Positions 11,216 through 22,531 of a stretch of DNA of 64,000 bases are shown here, piece by piece. The stretch's first letter is position 1, and every line of letters starts with the position of its first letter. A program made the translations under genes and the position numbers. The notes beneath the pieces are model-generated. The model was not told the DNA's origin, searched no databases, and saw only the letters and a list, made by a program, of their open reading frames with translations. This DNA is from Gnetum montanum (lineage: Eukaryota; Streptophyta; Gnetopsida; Gnetales; Gnetaceae): assembly GCA_015680685.1 (NCBI GenBank), contig MNCI01003777.1, positions 195,392 to 259,391 of the forward strand, in the 5' to 3' direction.

Positions 11216-12540
11216 ATCCCTCAATTGTTGTTAGAAGATTATATTAATCAATAATGGATGATGTAATTATGAGCGCCACAATAAAACCAATGCCTACCTC
11301 TACATGTTCTCTAATATACTTGCTAATTCAAGGCACAAGAGACATAATTTAGATTTCAAAACATTAAAACGAGCCACTTAATTAGGCATGCATGAGTCTA
11401 AGAATGGATTTCAAACATGGTATTCAAGATACAAGTATTCCAAACTATGTTTTGATACCAAGAAGTTGGTATGGACCTCCTTTAAGGATAATCCTCCCTT
11501 AAGAATGATACAAATTCATTCCCTAATTCATCAAAGTTTCATTAATAACTTATTTATAAAGGAAAACACCATTAAAATCCTCTCTAATTAACATGCATGA
11601 ATGAAAATACAACTAAAATATAAGAGTAACAACTCATGAGCACATAAGCTATAAGGATCTACAAAGTAATGGGTCTTCCAACTTTCAAACCTATTATATC
11701 TAGCAATACTTGTGGAGCATGAGGCCCTACAATCCTTAGTGCAATACAAAGATGAAGATTAATTACCCAAGAGAATGCATAATTGCTTTTACAATTTCCC
11801 ACATTTACCTTAGAGTGATTCTCCTTAGCTATGACACAATACACAAATTACCAAAATCCCTAATTAAGTTGCATTTCTTTAATTTTATAGCCTTGCATTT
11901 GAATCCCATTTGATTTATGTGTATAATAAATTTTTAAAATTTTTTTGAAAGACATTTGTAAGCCACTACAGCTACTAAAAACTATGACATATTATGGTTT
12001 GCACCTTTCCATAGTTTTGTTTAAAGAAAAAACCTGTATCAAAGTTGTTCTTAATGTGACCTAATCTAACAAATATGTCACAAATGAGAGTGCACTTCTT
12101 CATTAGTGTGTGAAATTGTGAGATATATCCTGATACAACCTCTTAGGTAGATTGTGATATCTTCCAAGTTGCATCCCCGACATAGTACCAAATCTACATT
12201 AAAAATGAAAATCACTTTGCATCCAACTGAAAGTTGTTGCAAGTTACACTCAACTTGCAGTTTATCACTACAACTTCTTGTGAATCACACCTAGTTGTAG
12301 TTGCTAGTCCAAGTCAATAAAACATCACAAATTGATTCTAACTGACATCAAATTTTCTAACTTTACTTCCTATGACTTTTACATCATAAGGATAGCCAAA
12401 AATTACAACTTAAAAATGTGAGGTATTCCTACATAAGATATACATGTCTTTTCTCAATTTAATCTAGTGTATTTATTTTTTGAAGATACTAGTTTAAATA
12501 CCACACTTATTATCTTTATCCTCAATGAATTCTTAGATAA
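11216..12540. other. No recognised gene; possibly chromovirus gag-protease flank
   Basis: By position on the minus strand this should hold the chromovirus protease and gag, but I find no DSG box, zinc knuckle or capsid motif. Two open frames of 60-67 codons (11,388 plus; 11,844 minus) have no recognisable content. Confidence 0.3.
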
Positions 12541-12554
12541 ATAAGAAATAAGTT

Positions 12555-13163
12555 GCTTGTCACGAGGCACACTGGTCAAAATAGAGATAGGCTAGAGTTG
12601 TTTTATGTGATATAAGAAATAGAATTAAGGTAGGATGGTCAAAATGGAGACATGCTAGTGGTGCTCTATGTGATAAAAAAATACGAATAAAACTAAATAG
12701 AAAATTTTATAGTACAACAATCAGGCCTACTATCCTATATGATGTTGAATGTTGGGTAGTACAAAAGAACCATGAAAAAAAAATCAATGTGGCAGAAATA
12801 ATAATGCTTAGATGTATGTTAAATGTTATTAGAAGGGATAAACTTCACAAAATATACATTAGAGAAAGATGTGGAGTGGCTTCTATTTTAGATGAGTTAC
12901 AAGAATGGTAGCTTAAATGGTTTGAATAGGCTTAAAGAAGATTTGAGCATTAGCCTAAAAAAAAAGGGTTGATACATTGCTATTCTAGAAAAGCCACTAA
13001 AATGTAGATAAAAAAAGACATGGAAAAAAGCAATTGAAGATGATCTAAAGAAATTGATAATAAACAAAGATCTAGCTCTTCATAGAGGCAAATGACAAAA
13101 AAGAATTCATGCAGCTAACCCTATTCTTTTGGGACAAGCCTAGGATGATGATGATGATGTACC
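12555..13163 (+). pseudogene. 3' end of a LINE (non-LTR) retrotransposon
   Basis: The plus strand encodes the familiar C-terminal region of plant LINE reverse transcriptase: WSKWRHASGALCDKKIRIKL, TILYDVECWVVQ (the YxxECW motif), AEIIMLRCMLNV, RERCGVASILDEL, then a degraded KWF and KDMEK stretch and a Cys/Ser-rich end. The sequence finishes with FGTSLG, a TAG and (GAT)5 at 13,144-13,159, the short 3' repeat tail typical of these elements. The endonuclease and RT core are absent, fitting 5' truncation at insertion. Stops and shifts show it is dead. Confidence 0.88.
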
Positions 13164-16100
13164 TTAAATATTCTTTGTTTTGTCTCTTGACTTTATGTGC
13201 AACATCCCATTTCTAGATACCACAAAAAATGTCAAATATACATTATATTGAACATTATGCATTGAAAATAATACAAGGAAAAATGTAGAAGGAAAAAGAA
13301 AAAAGAAGCTTTATAAATGTAGAATTTGGAGGTAAATAAGTAATGTACCTAAGTCATGCTCTAAGGTTCTTAGGATTATCATTCTTTGATACCTATCCCT
13401 TAAAAGCAATCCAACATTACTATCATGAGTAGGCCTAGACTTGTCTAGAAGAGGTGGTTAAGTCCCTTTTTATTTTGGTTCTTCTATCTCTTGTCATTTG
13501 CCATTACTAGCTACAAAAGGCCATCCTAGCGTGACCTTTAAGTTACTAGTATACATACCTCAAGTCAAACTCCCAAATGCTTCCTCAAGACATATGCCTA
13601 TAGTTAAAAAAAATTCTTTTTCATTAATGGTCATTTTACATTAATTTCAACATTTGCTACAAAATAACACCATTCAAGAATTGGAACATAATAATCTATC
13701 CATCTAATGTTTTGTTCATCACAAATGACTCCATCTTAGAGTCTTTTTCCCTAATTTAATGCTTTAATTTCTTCTTTTTCATTGGGTTTAAGGTTTTTTC
13801 ACATATCATATAATAAAAAATACAAATTAGAATGAAATATAGAAAAAATAAGTTCATCTCACATTTATTTTCATGAAAATGATAATACATAAATTAAAGC
13901 TCTACCAACTACCAATCATAAGTCCTAAATAGAGTTACATTATATACATCTCTTGTTCTCTATTTATCCAAACAAAGGTAGAGAAATATTTAATTTCAAC
14001 TTATATTATCTAAAAACATTTACTTATCTACTATTCAAATATAATTCAACAAAAGATAAGAAAGAAAAAAAAAGAAAATTAAATAGGTTTAGAAATTTTA
14101 TATTACATAATCTCCTACTTGGCCCTAAGGATATAATTATAACTTGGTCATAATAGAAATATGGTGATATGACCACACTTTTAATGATAAAGATTGAGCT
14201 TACTCTCCAACTTCTTCCTTAAGAAATAACTCTCATAATTTAGTAACTTCAAAGAATCAAGTATCATACTAAATATAGTCTAAGATCTTACCAAAGAAGG
14301 ATCTTGAACCATAATTGGTGGTTGTGCTAATATAATTGACAAACAAGGACTCTTATTGAATATCATTTGTGAGCATCATCTACTCCTAAATTTAGGAATG
14401 AGACTTATCAATTGATGATTCAAAGCAAGTAGCATATGTGCTAGTTGATGAAATTGTATAATGAATTGACTAAAACATCTTTTTCAGTTCTATATTCTCA
14501 TCTAAATGATTCTTCACATGTCCAAACCTCAAGAACTAGTATATACTACTTTCTTGCTTGGTATTGAAGTATCCATAAATAATAAGTGGTATCATACCGA
14601 ATTAGCATAGGATAAGAATAACTTATTCTTCAAGTTATACTTAATCTTATTGATTAAATAGGATGATTGATAAAGTCTTACATCTTAACATGTTGGATCA
14701 ATGACAAGATATATATTGACCACACATACACAATTTTCAAATGTATATCTTTAATACTAATGTTAATGTTATGTGGTTTCTTTGAAATCTTTATTTTTTC
14801 CTTTACCATTTCTTGAAGCTCTAGATATTTAGAAATCATGTCTTCTTATTTCCATTTAAATATGTATTAATTCAAACATGATTTATTTGTAAAAGATCAC
14901 ACAACCACATATGTTGTGATTTTTATAATATGCTAAATTTTGTGAATCAAAGATATAATAATCACAAGAATTCTTTTGCCTGTAAATGCCTTCATATCTT
15001 ATCTTTCTAAGATTAAGTTTGAATTGGTAGAGAAATTCCCAAATTTATACTTATAGAAAAATAACATTATCATCTATACTTTGTAATTCTGCAAGGATGT
15101 GTGGGCATTGTTACTCATGGAAATTGAAAGTTAAAGATGGGCACATACAGTAATGTCTTTCATTTGCTATAGTCTTTGAAAGCACAATATATGTTACAAG
15201 ATTTATATTTATTTTTAAATTCTCTCTTATGGACACCATAAAACTTGTCAAAAAAAGATTATGATTCTCCATGATGATCAATGTTTTTAGGATGTGTCTT
15301 GATGCTTATTGAATTAGGTGTAAATCTTCAACTTATTGTCAATCAGTTCAATAATTAATTCTTGCAAATACTTGATCCTTTGTCTAAACATATTATTTTA
15401 ATTATTATAAGCTTCATTATTACTAAGGATTCTAAAACTTTAAGGACTTCAACTTTGATAGTGTTAGAATTTCCAAGCTTAGGCCATCAACCTAAGTTTA
15501 GTCCTAGGACTAATGGAACATACTCCTTAGGGTTTAAGTGAAAAAATATACACCTAGATCCTTAACCCTATGTTCTAAGATGAATCTAATAAGTGTTACT
15601 TGTGAACTATCCTTCTAGTTTAGGTTTCTGTTTGGATATTTTCATCTTACCATTATATTTGAGAGGTCAAAAAGCACTAGAAACTACAATTTATATGGTC
15701 AAAATAAATGTCATTTTTAAAACTTATATATATATATAGAAAAGTTATAAATTTATATGATACTACTTAAGTGCATTTTAAATTCTAGAAATCTTACTTA
15801 TCGAGCCCTAACATTTTCTTTCAAATGATAATCAGTTATGATTTAAGGCAATTTGAATAATTTTGATATAACTTCACCTATCTTAGTGCTTAATTTCCCC
15901 CTTTTAAAGGAACTAACTAGGTAATTCTTAGAAATAAAAATTTTACATGGTAGTTGCAGTCTTTGAAAGTTTTCTTTTTAATAATACTAATTTTAAAAAA
16001 TAAAAGAAATTACGTAAAAAAAAAACTAAGTTTAGAATTAAAGATAATACCTCATACTAGAAGAGTCAAGTTTTAACTATGTAATTAATTCACTAAATAT

Positions 16101-16840
16101 GTTGTATAAGCTAATAATTAAAGACTTAATTTTGGTATCATGATTTTTTCATTAGTTGACAAACTCATTAGTCTACAACCATAAAATATTTTTGGTACTA
16201 TTGGCCAACATGATGGGTTACTAGTGCTCTAGTAGACACAAATTTTTGGAAGTGTTGGTAGGTACCAAAAATATCATAAATCTCTATTCTTGTCATTTTG
16301 AAAGGTTAGACAATAACATGCAAAGAAGCTATGAGATGGCAAGAGCATTGATGGTGGTCATAGAAACTTGCATGGGAGGTCTAACAATAGATGAAATGTC
16401 ATGTCCCCATTCCCAAATGATGTTGCTACCTAATGAAGATGGTGTCTCTTCATAACAAGTGTTATCGTTATCTTAACAAGACTCGAAAGGGCAATTGTAA
16501 GTAAGACCCAAAGGGCATGTTGTAATAACAGATGTGTCTCTTGAGGTAACCTTTGGGGGTTTGACCTATAGCATTTATACCTAAGCTTAGAGTTCATACT
16601 AGCATGGAGTGGCAGAGTTGATATAGGCAATTCATGAGAGCCATGTGAAGCAGGATAGGAATTGGACTGGCCATCCCTTCTTGCCAATGATAGGTCTAAT
16701 CATGGTGGCAATGATGGATTACCTCTAAGGGATAGATGCCAAAGGAGGAAAATCCCAAGGAACACTCTCAAAGCATGATTCAGATACACTATTCCATATC
16801 AATAAAGTATTCTTTTCTTTCTCTTTCTACCCTTTTTCTG
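13164..16840. other. AT-rich stretch with no recognised feature
   Basis: I see no domain, LTR pair or RNA gene here. Short open frames exist (13,953-14,153 plus; 16,246-16,455 plus; 16,430-16,687 minus) but none resembles a known family and the longest is 85 codons. A short (TA)n run is at about 15,727-15,738. Old repeats decayed beyond recognition are the likeliest content. Confidence 0.4.
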
Positions 16841-16856
16841 TTATTTCCTTTATGCG

Positions 16857-16945
16857 TAATGTCAAATGTTACATATATTTGACATTTAGTATATTATCTT
16901 GTTACGCATAATGTCTAACATAACGTATATTTAACATTTGACATG
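16857..16945. repeat. Compound short inverted repeat
   Basis: ATGTCAAAT and ATTTGACAT form a 9-bp inverted repeat around 16,859-16,885. GTCAAATGTT and AACATTTGAC form another over the wider interval to about 16,940, and a GCGTAATGTC/GCATAATGTC word occurs twice. This may be the end of a small palindromic element; no target duplication found. Confidence 0.4.
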
Positions 16946-17225
16946 ACATCTAGCAACGGGATGTCACATGAAGTATGATTGGTCATGATGTAAAGAATAA
17001 AACAAAATAGTAAGAAGGATTTTAACATGTGGCTAGCATTATGGCCTCTATGTGGATGCATCATAGGGTGCTCATGGATTGCACTACAACCCCTCAATGG
17101 TGGTACTAGAGGTATAGTTGACCATGACAAGCCTACAATTTTTTTCTATTTATTTTTTATGTATGTCTTGGATGCTATTAAGGGCACAACTTTATGCTAT
17201 AAATTATAATTATTATGCTACAACA

Positions 17226-18094
17226 TGATTAAGCAATGTCACAAGCCATGACTCCTAATGCAATGTGGTGTGGTGGGCTTGCATCATAGGCACAATCCAT
17301 AACTATTGGTGATAAATCAAATTTGTTATAAGGAGCTATAATATCATATCTATAATGTTGTAGATGTTGTAGATATGATATCCTAGCTCCAGATATGATG
17401 TAGTGGACCATGGTCATGCCTATAAATACAAGTTCATTGTGATGTCAAACTTATCTTTTGCTTAAATCCTTAGAAAAATTCTTGTAGTTTTTTCTATGAT
17501 TCTAGAGTTAGTTGTGGGTGGAGTGTACCTAGATGCATTCCATTTTTGGTAATAAATATTGAGATTATGCTTTGTCATTATGGCACTTCACCTAGTATAG
17601 GTTTACTTTCCATGTTATTTACATTTCCTCTATCTTTTACATTTCCAATATCTATTAATTATTTAGCAGAATAAGTACAACTAGTTGTGCTAACATGTAA
17701 TTGTCTAGTAATCCAATCGTAGCTTTGCTTGATTCACTTAGTAGCAAAGTTTCTTGGTAATCCCAGTGGTAGTTATACCAACCTAGGGTGTCTATAGAAG
17801 ACTAGGAACATATGCTTATCTTCATTAGACTAGCATTATTATTACATTTCCATTGCATCTTAGATAATAGATATTATACTTTAAGATTCATTCAATATCA
17901 TTTAATTATATACCTCACTAAGAGTTAAATTGTACACTTGGAACTTGACTAACTCTAATGGGAAGATAACAATTATGAAATTTTCATTAATATGTTAGTA
18001 TATACATATTTTCCCATTCACAATTTATGATCCAATCACATGCACATGCTTATGACTTGTTTGGTTGGGCATTGGGAACTCTTGCTACTCATCA
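17226..18094 (+). repeat. LTR of a further Athila-like element (element 4)
   Basis: Its 3' end reads GGTTGGGCATTGGGAACTCTTGCTACTCATCA, parallel to GGTTGGGTGT...CTCATCA in elements 1 and 2 (wording shared piecewise). A TATA box CTATAAATA is at 17,420-17,428, preceded by ATGATATC words as in element 2. The CTTGGTAATCCCAGT word of the element 2 LTR is also present (near 17,752). A primer-binding site follows directly. The start (TGATTAAG at 17,226) is a best guess from length and the TGAT start of its relatives. Confidence 0.65.
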
Positions 18095-18095
18095 T

Positions 18096-18113
18096 TAGCC
18101 TTATTGTTGAGAA
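18096..18113 (+). other. Primer-binding site of element 4
   Basis: TAGCCTTATTGTTGAGAA matches the tRNA-Asp type site TGGCGCCGTTGCCGGGGA with all but one difference being transitions. It ends exactly where a Tat LTR begins, so the body of element 4 is missing here. Confidence 0.55.
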
Positions 18114-20560
18114 TGATGTTTTTATAAGGATTTTTTTGTTCATAAATGACCAAGTTTAGTGTGATTTTGACATCAATCCACACAAGCTCAAGCATCAATC
18201 CCCATTAATTCAACATCACAAGGCACATTCTCTACTCTCAAAGACCTCTAAGAACCATCCTAGTTCATAATCCAACTTATCAACTTTACTTTTAGTAATC
18301 CCTAGAAAAGCTCAAGAATCATAATTTTTCTAAGTATTTGAGCTAATGTGGATTCTACATTTGCTGCAATCTTGTTCATGTCACCTACATAAAACTACAT
18401 TTCAACATCAAATTAGGTCTTACAGAATCCCAAACAATGGATGCTAGGCTTCCATGACATCATAGGGTTCAAATCACATGATTTTCGGAGTTTAACCCTG
18501 AGACCCCAAAACTCAAAAATATTTTAGATTTGATGTTGGTGCTAATACTAACATCAATGTCAACATCAATGCTAATAGCCAAAATAAGATCCTTTATATT
18601 CTTAGGATTCATTTCACTTGTAGTTCAAATCATCTCTTACCTTTCCAAGTTCTTTGATGACCCATCAATGTTAGTTTTAACACTTAGAATGGTGATTTTA
18701 GAAAGTACAAGTGTAGTCTCCATAGTTTTTGGATTGAAAATTTTTTATCTCTGGAAAGTAACATTGTCAATGTCACCCTCTTGATGTCAACATCCTTTCA
18801 CATGCTTAGGAATAATGTTTGGTAGCTTTTCTTAGGTTTGCATGTTTTTCAGCATCCTATGGGCATCATTACAACACATCTCAACATCAATTTTATCATC
18901 TCGTAAGTCCACATTGTCAACTTGTCCAATGTGGAAAAAATTGTCTAAGCCTGATTAATGTTGAGGCTAATGTCAATGTCAATGTTAGCACATGTGGGAT
19001 CCATATTTTGACCTTCTTGACTATCACATCATGCATTCAATAATGTCCCTTGGTTTCATGGGTTCCTTGGCATCACCTTGCTAGCACTTGACATTAGTTT
19101 TGAAAGATCAAACAAGATTTCAAAAGCTTGAAATTATAACTTGGATAAGATGATAAAACATTGCTTGTGTTCCTAATGTTGACACTAGCATTAGCACTCT
19201 AGAAAGTTGTATCTTGTCACTCTTGACCTACATCCTTATCATTTGAATGCAATATTAACTACCAATGGTTCTTAGACATTGTTCTATTAGTATTCAACCT
19301 CAATCTAAGTGTCAAAAGAGGCCTCAAAAGCTTAAAACTTTAACTTGATAAAAATTTAGAAATTTGACTAAGTGTTCATAATGCTAATGTTGTGGTCAGC
19401 ATTACCATTCTCGAGACTTGCGCCATGCTTCCTGCACTTTTCAGCTCAATGTTTAGCATCATCCCCTAATTTGACGAGCTTCTCATCAACATCTTAGCAT
19501 CATTTGACATCAATTTGAGCATCAAAAAAAGCTCTAGAAGGCTTATACTAGCACTTGGACAAAACAACTTAAATTTTTCCAAGTGTTAATGGTATTACAT
19601 TGATGTTAACATCATCTCTCTAGGTCACCAAACTTGCAAAATACAAAGGCCAAACATGTCATTTTTGAACATCATATCAACTTCAAGTAAAATAAATTTA
19701 ATTCCAAACTTATATTTAGTAATCCTATGTTAAAATTAGCAATCCTAAACCTATAAATAAGAGTTCAATAGATATATTTTAGGTTGATTTCTTAAGATGT
19801 CAAGCGTTTTTTAAGATTTTGAGAGATTAAGAATGTGTGTAGCAGATCTTCCAAGGTCACCCATGTGGTGCATACCCACCATAGGTTCCCTAGGCTCTAG
19901 CAACTTAGAATTTTTTGGGCTTTAGCATTAGTCACTAGAGTTAGAATTTTTTTAGAGCTCTAGCATCAGTGAAAGGACACAGATAAAATAACCCTTTTTG
20001 ACCTAGAATTGATTCTAAAACTACTTCTATGATCTCTCCATTCATATTCTCATCTTCTATAGGTTCAATTTCACTCTTTAAACTTATATTTTTCTCATGA
20101 ATTGGGTTTTTATGATTAGTTTTATCTCACTTAACTTTTTTACTTTAATACTTGTAGTTTTGGCCTCCTTAGGAGGCAAACACTCATTTTATCAATCAAT
20201 AAAGGATTTCTATTATTTGGGAAGGGAATCTAAGCACTTCCCTTACATCATAACATATCATTTTCAATATTCCATGTTTCTTTACTCATGTTTTACACTT
20301 AGTTTTATTTCATCACTTCTAGTTCATTCTAAACTTAGTTTATTTTCTGTATTTTATAATTAGTCATTTTTTCAATAACAAATCCTTAATTATTTTTAAT
20401 GAATTTAAACTAGGCATTTCTTATCATTCCCCTGCCATTCTTGGTTTATTTATGGTAGTCTAAGTTCACATTAAATTAGAAATTCATGCTCTGTCATGTC
20501 ATTATCATTAACTTAGCAAAGGCTATATTGAGTTAAAGACTATTTGTGGCCATGAAGTGA
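18114..20560 (+). repeat. Tat-like LTR (same family as 1-1288)
   Basis: The start TGATGTTTTTATAAGG and the following GTGTGATTTTGACATCAATCC align with the element A LTR start; homology continues through the TATA box CTATAAATA at 19,751-19,759 and the block CTTGTAGTTTTGGCCTCCTTAGG at about 20,150, to roughly 20,560. No Tat internal sequence follows before element 1, so it is either a solo LTR or cut. I cannot fix the 3' end or a target duplication. Confidence 0.65.
18300..19690 (+). repeat. ~210-bp tandem repeat in Tat LTR U3
   Basis: Diverged units carry a core like AATGTTGACACTAGCATTAGCACTCTAG, seen at about 18,531, 18,757, 18,958, 19,174, 19,384 and 19,590 (spacing 201-226). Each later unit also has an upstream AAGCTT(A/G)AAA...ACTTGGATAA...AAGTGTT block. 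The array lies just upstream of the LTR TATA box. Confidence 0.7.
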
Positions 20561-20575
20561 GTAGCCTAGCTATTA

Positions 20576-20594
20576 TGTGTGTGTGTGTGTGTAT
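20576..20594. repeat. (GT)n microsatellite
   Basis: A run of about eight GT dinucleotides following TATTAT and before ATTTGTTATG. Short and ordinary. Confidence 0.8.
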
Positions 20595-20954
20595 TTGTTA
20601 TGTTTAAAATAAAATGTTGATACCTTAGGTTCTTTTATAGGGAGATGCATTTTTTCGTAGCTCATTATAATATTAATATTAGAAAAATATAAGATCGTAG
20701 CTCTCTTCATAATGGTAATAGATCTTCATATTCTTGGTATTTTTGAGTATCATAAGTCTTATTGACCTAGTTGCTTATGAATCCTCTTATGATAAATAGA
20801 TTTATATTGTACTAATTTCGTCATCTTTGGGCTTACTGTATCTCTAGGTTTTGCTCTTTCTAGTAATGCATCTTCTTTTGGTTCATATTTTCTTCTTCAT
20901 CATGAGGTTATAATATACTTACAACTGTGTTTCATAATGTATTACAAAATTTTA

Positions 20955-21245
20955 TGCTTGAACTAGATTTATTATCCTTCCTTCTTCATACATGTCTAAG
21001 CCACACTAGCTTAGCTTACTAGGCTTTATGAACTAGTTCTTCGTAACATATTCTTCTTAGCTACATCCTTATGATGTCTGTCTTTGTCTATTATGAACTT
21101 TCTGTACTTGGACTAGATTTACTATCCTTCTTCATACCTATCTAAGCAACATTGGCTTAGGTTACTGGGCTTTACGAAATACTTATTCATAACATATTCT
21201 TCTTAGACACATCCTCAGAATGCCTATTTTTCCTATTACTTATAA
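20955..21245. repeat. Tandem duplication, ~150-bp unit
   Basis: The stretch from GCTTGAACTAGATTTA (about 20,956) to the TCTATTATGAA region recurs from GTACTTGGACTAGATTTA (about 21,109), sharing ATCCTTCTTCATAC, TCTAAGC-ACA-TGGCTTAG, GGCTTTA and AACATATTCTTCTTAG. Two copies; not coding. Confidence 0.75.
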
Positions 21246-21277
21246 TAGCTCTTTTAGGAATTTTTTTGTTTGGACAG

Positions 21278-22215
21278 TGATGAGTCGTGTTAAGTTGGCT
21301 ACATCGACGAAGCCTCATCAACATGGCCTCGTCAACTAGGCCTCATCAACAAGGCCTAGTTGATGCATCTTATCATGCATTGACAAGGCCTCATTGATGT
21401 TGTGTCATGTGTCGGCTATAAATACATGATTGCAGCCATATTTATGGCATAAGTAGATTGTAGTTGCAGTGGAGCTCTTGCATTTTTTCCATTCAAAAGT
21501 TAGAATCTTTCCCTGAGTACCCATAGCAGGAATCATTGAGTGTACAAATATTTATTCAAGCATTGTTGTACCTAAGCATGACAATGTGTGTGGTAATAAA
21601 GACGAGCATTCTGATAAACCTTGCAGCACTTTGGATAGACTAGCTACCTTATTTATGCATTTACTATTTCCAATTATTTATTAAATGATTTCAATTACTT
21701 ATTAAATATTTTCCAGTTATTACATTACTGACATAAGTAAGCCAAATAGATTACACACATAAGTGTGACCGCTTTGAGCATAACACATATTCACTTTGTA
21801 ATACCAGTAGCGTTATTGCTTGGTACACCTAGTAGCATAGCGCATGGTCACCCAGTAGTGGATACATGGGTTTAGAATGTGTATAAAAAGTGGGAATGGA
21901 TGCTTATGTTAGGATTAGTTAAATGATTAATCAATTAGTTAATTTAGATTAGTTAATCAAATTTTCTTTATCTACATTCCAAGCACCCAACTATAAAAAC
22001 ATAAAATGATAATAATTAGATGCCTTAGTTACACTTAACCATACCAACGAATGTCACAAGTGTAATTGGAAGGACAATGATTGACTTTAAAGCTAGATTT
22101 ACTTCCTAAAGGGCTAGTGCATCAAAAATGATAAAGCTCACAAAATTTGACTAAATTGCACATGAATGCTTCATGACTCATATGGTTGGGTGTAGGGGTA
22201 CATCACCACTCATCA
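21278..22215 (+). repeat. 5' LTR of element 1
   Basis: 938 bp, TGATGAGTCG...CACTCATCA. U3 has a 14-bp tandem motif GCCTCRTCAACNNG (starts 21,312, 21,326, 21,340, 21,354) upstream of the TATA box CTATAAATA at 21,416-21,424. It aligns along its length with 33,942-34,813 and with the reverse complement of 7863-8800. Confidence 0.92.
21312..21424 (+). promoter_or_regulatory. LTR promoter of element 1: 14-bp repeats plus TATA box
   Basis: Four copies of GCCTC(A/G)TCAAC or GCCTAG at exact 14-base spacing, then an inverted relative (GTTGATGCATC), then CTATAAATA. Tandem short motifs just upstream of TATA in U3 are typical transcriptional enhancer sites, but no binding factor can be named from sequence. 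Confidence 0.6.
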
Positions 22216-22402
22216 TTGGCACTATTGTTGGGGCCCTTACTTNGACTTTAAAGCTAGATTTACTTCCTAAAGGGCTAGTGCATCAAAAATGATAAAGCCC
22301 ACAAAATTTGACTAAATTGCACATGAATGCTTCATGACTCATATGGTTGGGTGTAGGGGTACATCACCACTCATCATTGGCACTATTGTTGGGGCCCTTA
22401 CT
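22084..22402. other. Assembly join: 159-bp duplication around a single N
   Basis: 22,084-22,242 and 22,244-22,402 are almost identical (one visible difference, GCTCAC versus GCCCAC), separated by one N at 22,243. A near-perfect repeat next to an N, in DNA whose true repeats are strongly diverged, indicates two overlapping contig ends joined without merging. Confidence 0.85.
22217..22234 (+). other. Primer-binding site of element 1
   Basis: TGGCACTATTGTTGGGGC one base after the LTR end; it matches the tRNA-Asp type TGGCGCCGTTGCCGGGGA with transition differences. It is repeated at 22,378-22,395 because of the assembly duplication. Confidence 0.8.
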
Positions 22403-22531
22403 TGTGGAACATGTGCTATTTAGGTTTAAGTGGATATCATTAATATTGTTGTATGAACCTCAAGGTCAATATCATTTTCACTATACATAGAATTATAAAA
22501 GCACATTGATAATTTCATTTTGTTTTGCAAA

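Noticed and set aside
14161-16000. Copia-type pol remnant on the minus strand
   Set aside because: A few short words looked suggestive, but no RT, RNase H or integrase motif could be confirmed in order.
18300-19690. CRISPR-like array
   Set aside because: Units are long, diverged and without distinct spacers; plant nuclear LTR context.
20097-20363. 88-codon membrane-like protein
   Set aside because: Lies in the U5 half of a Tat LTR; hydrophobic only because the DNA is T-rich.
22084-22402. Two primer-binding sites in tandem
   Set aside because: The second is part of a near-identical 159-bp duplication at a single N, best explained by an unmerged contig overlap.
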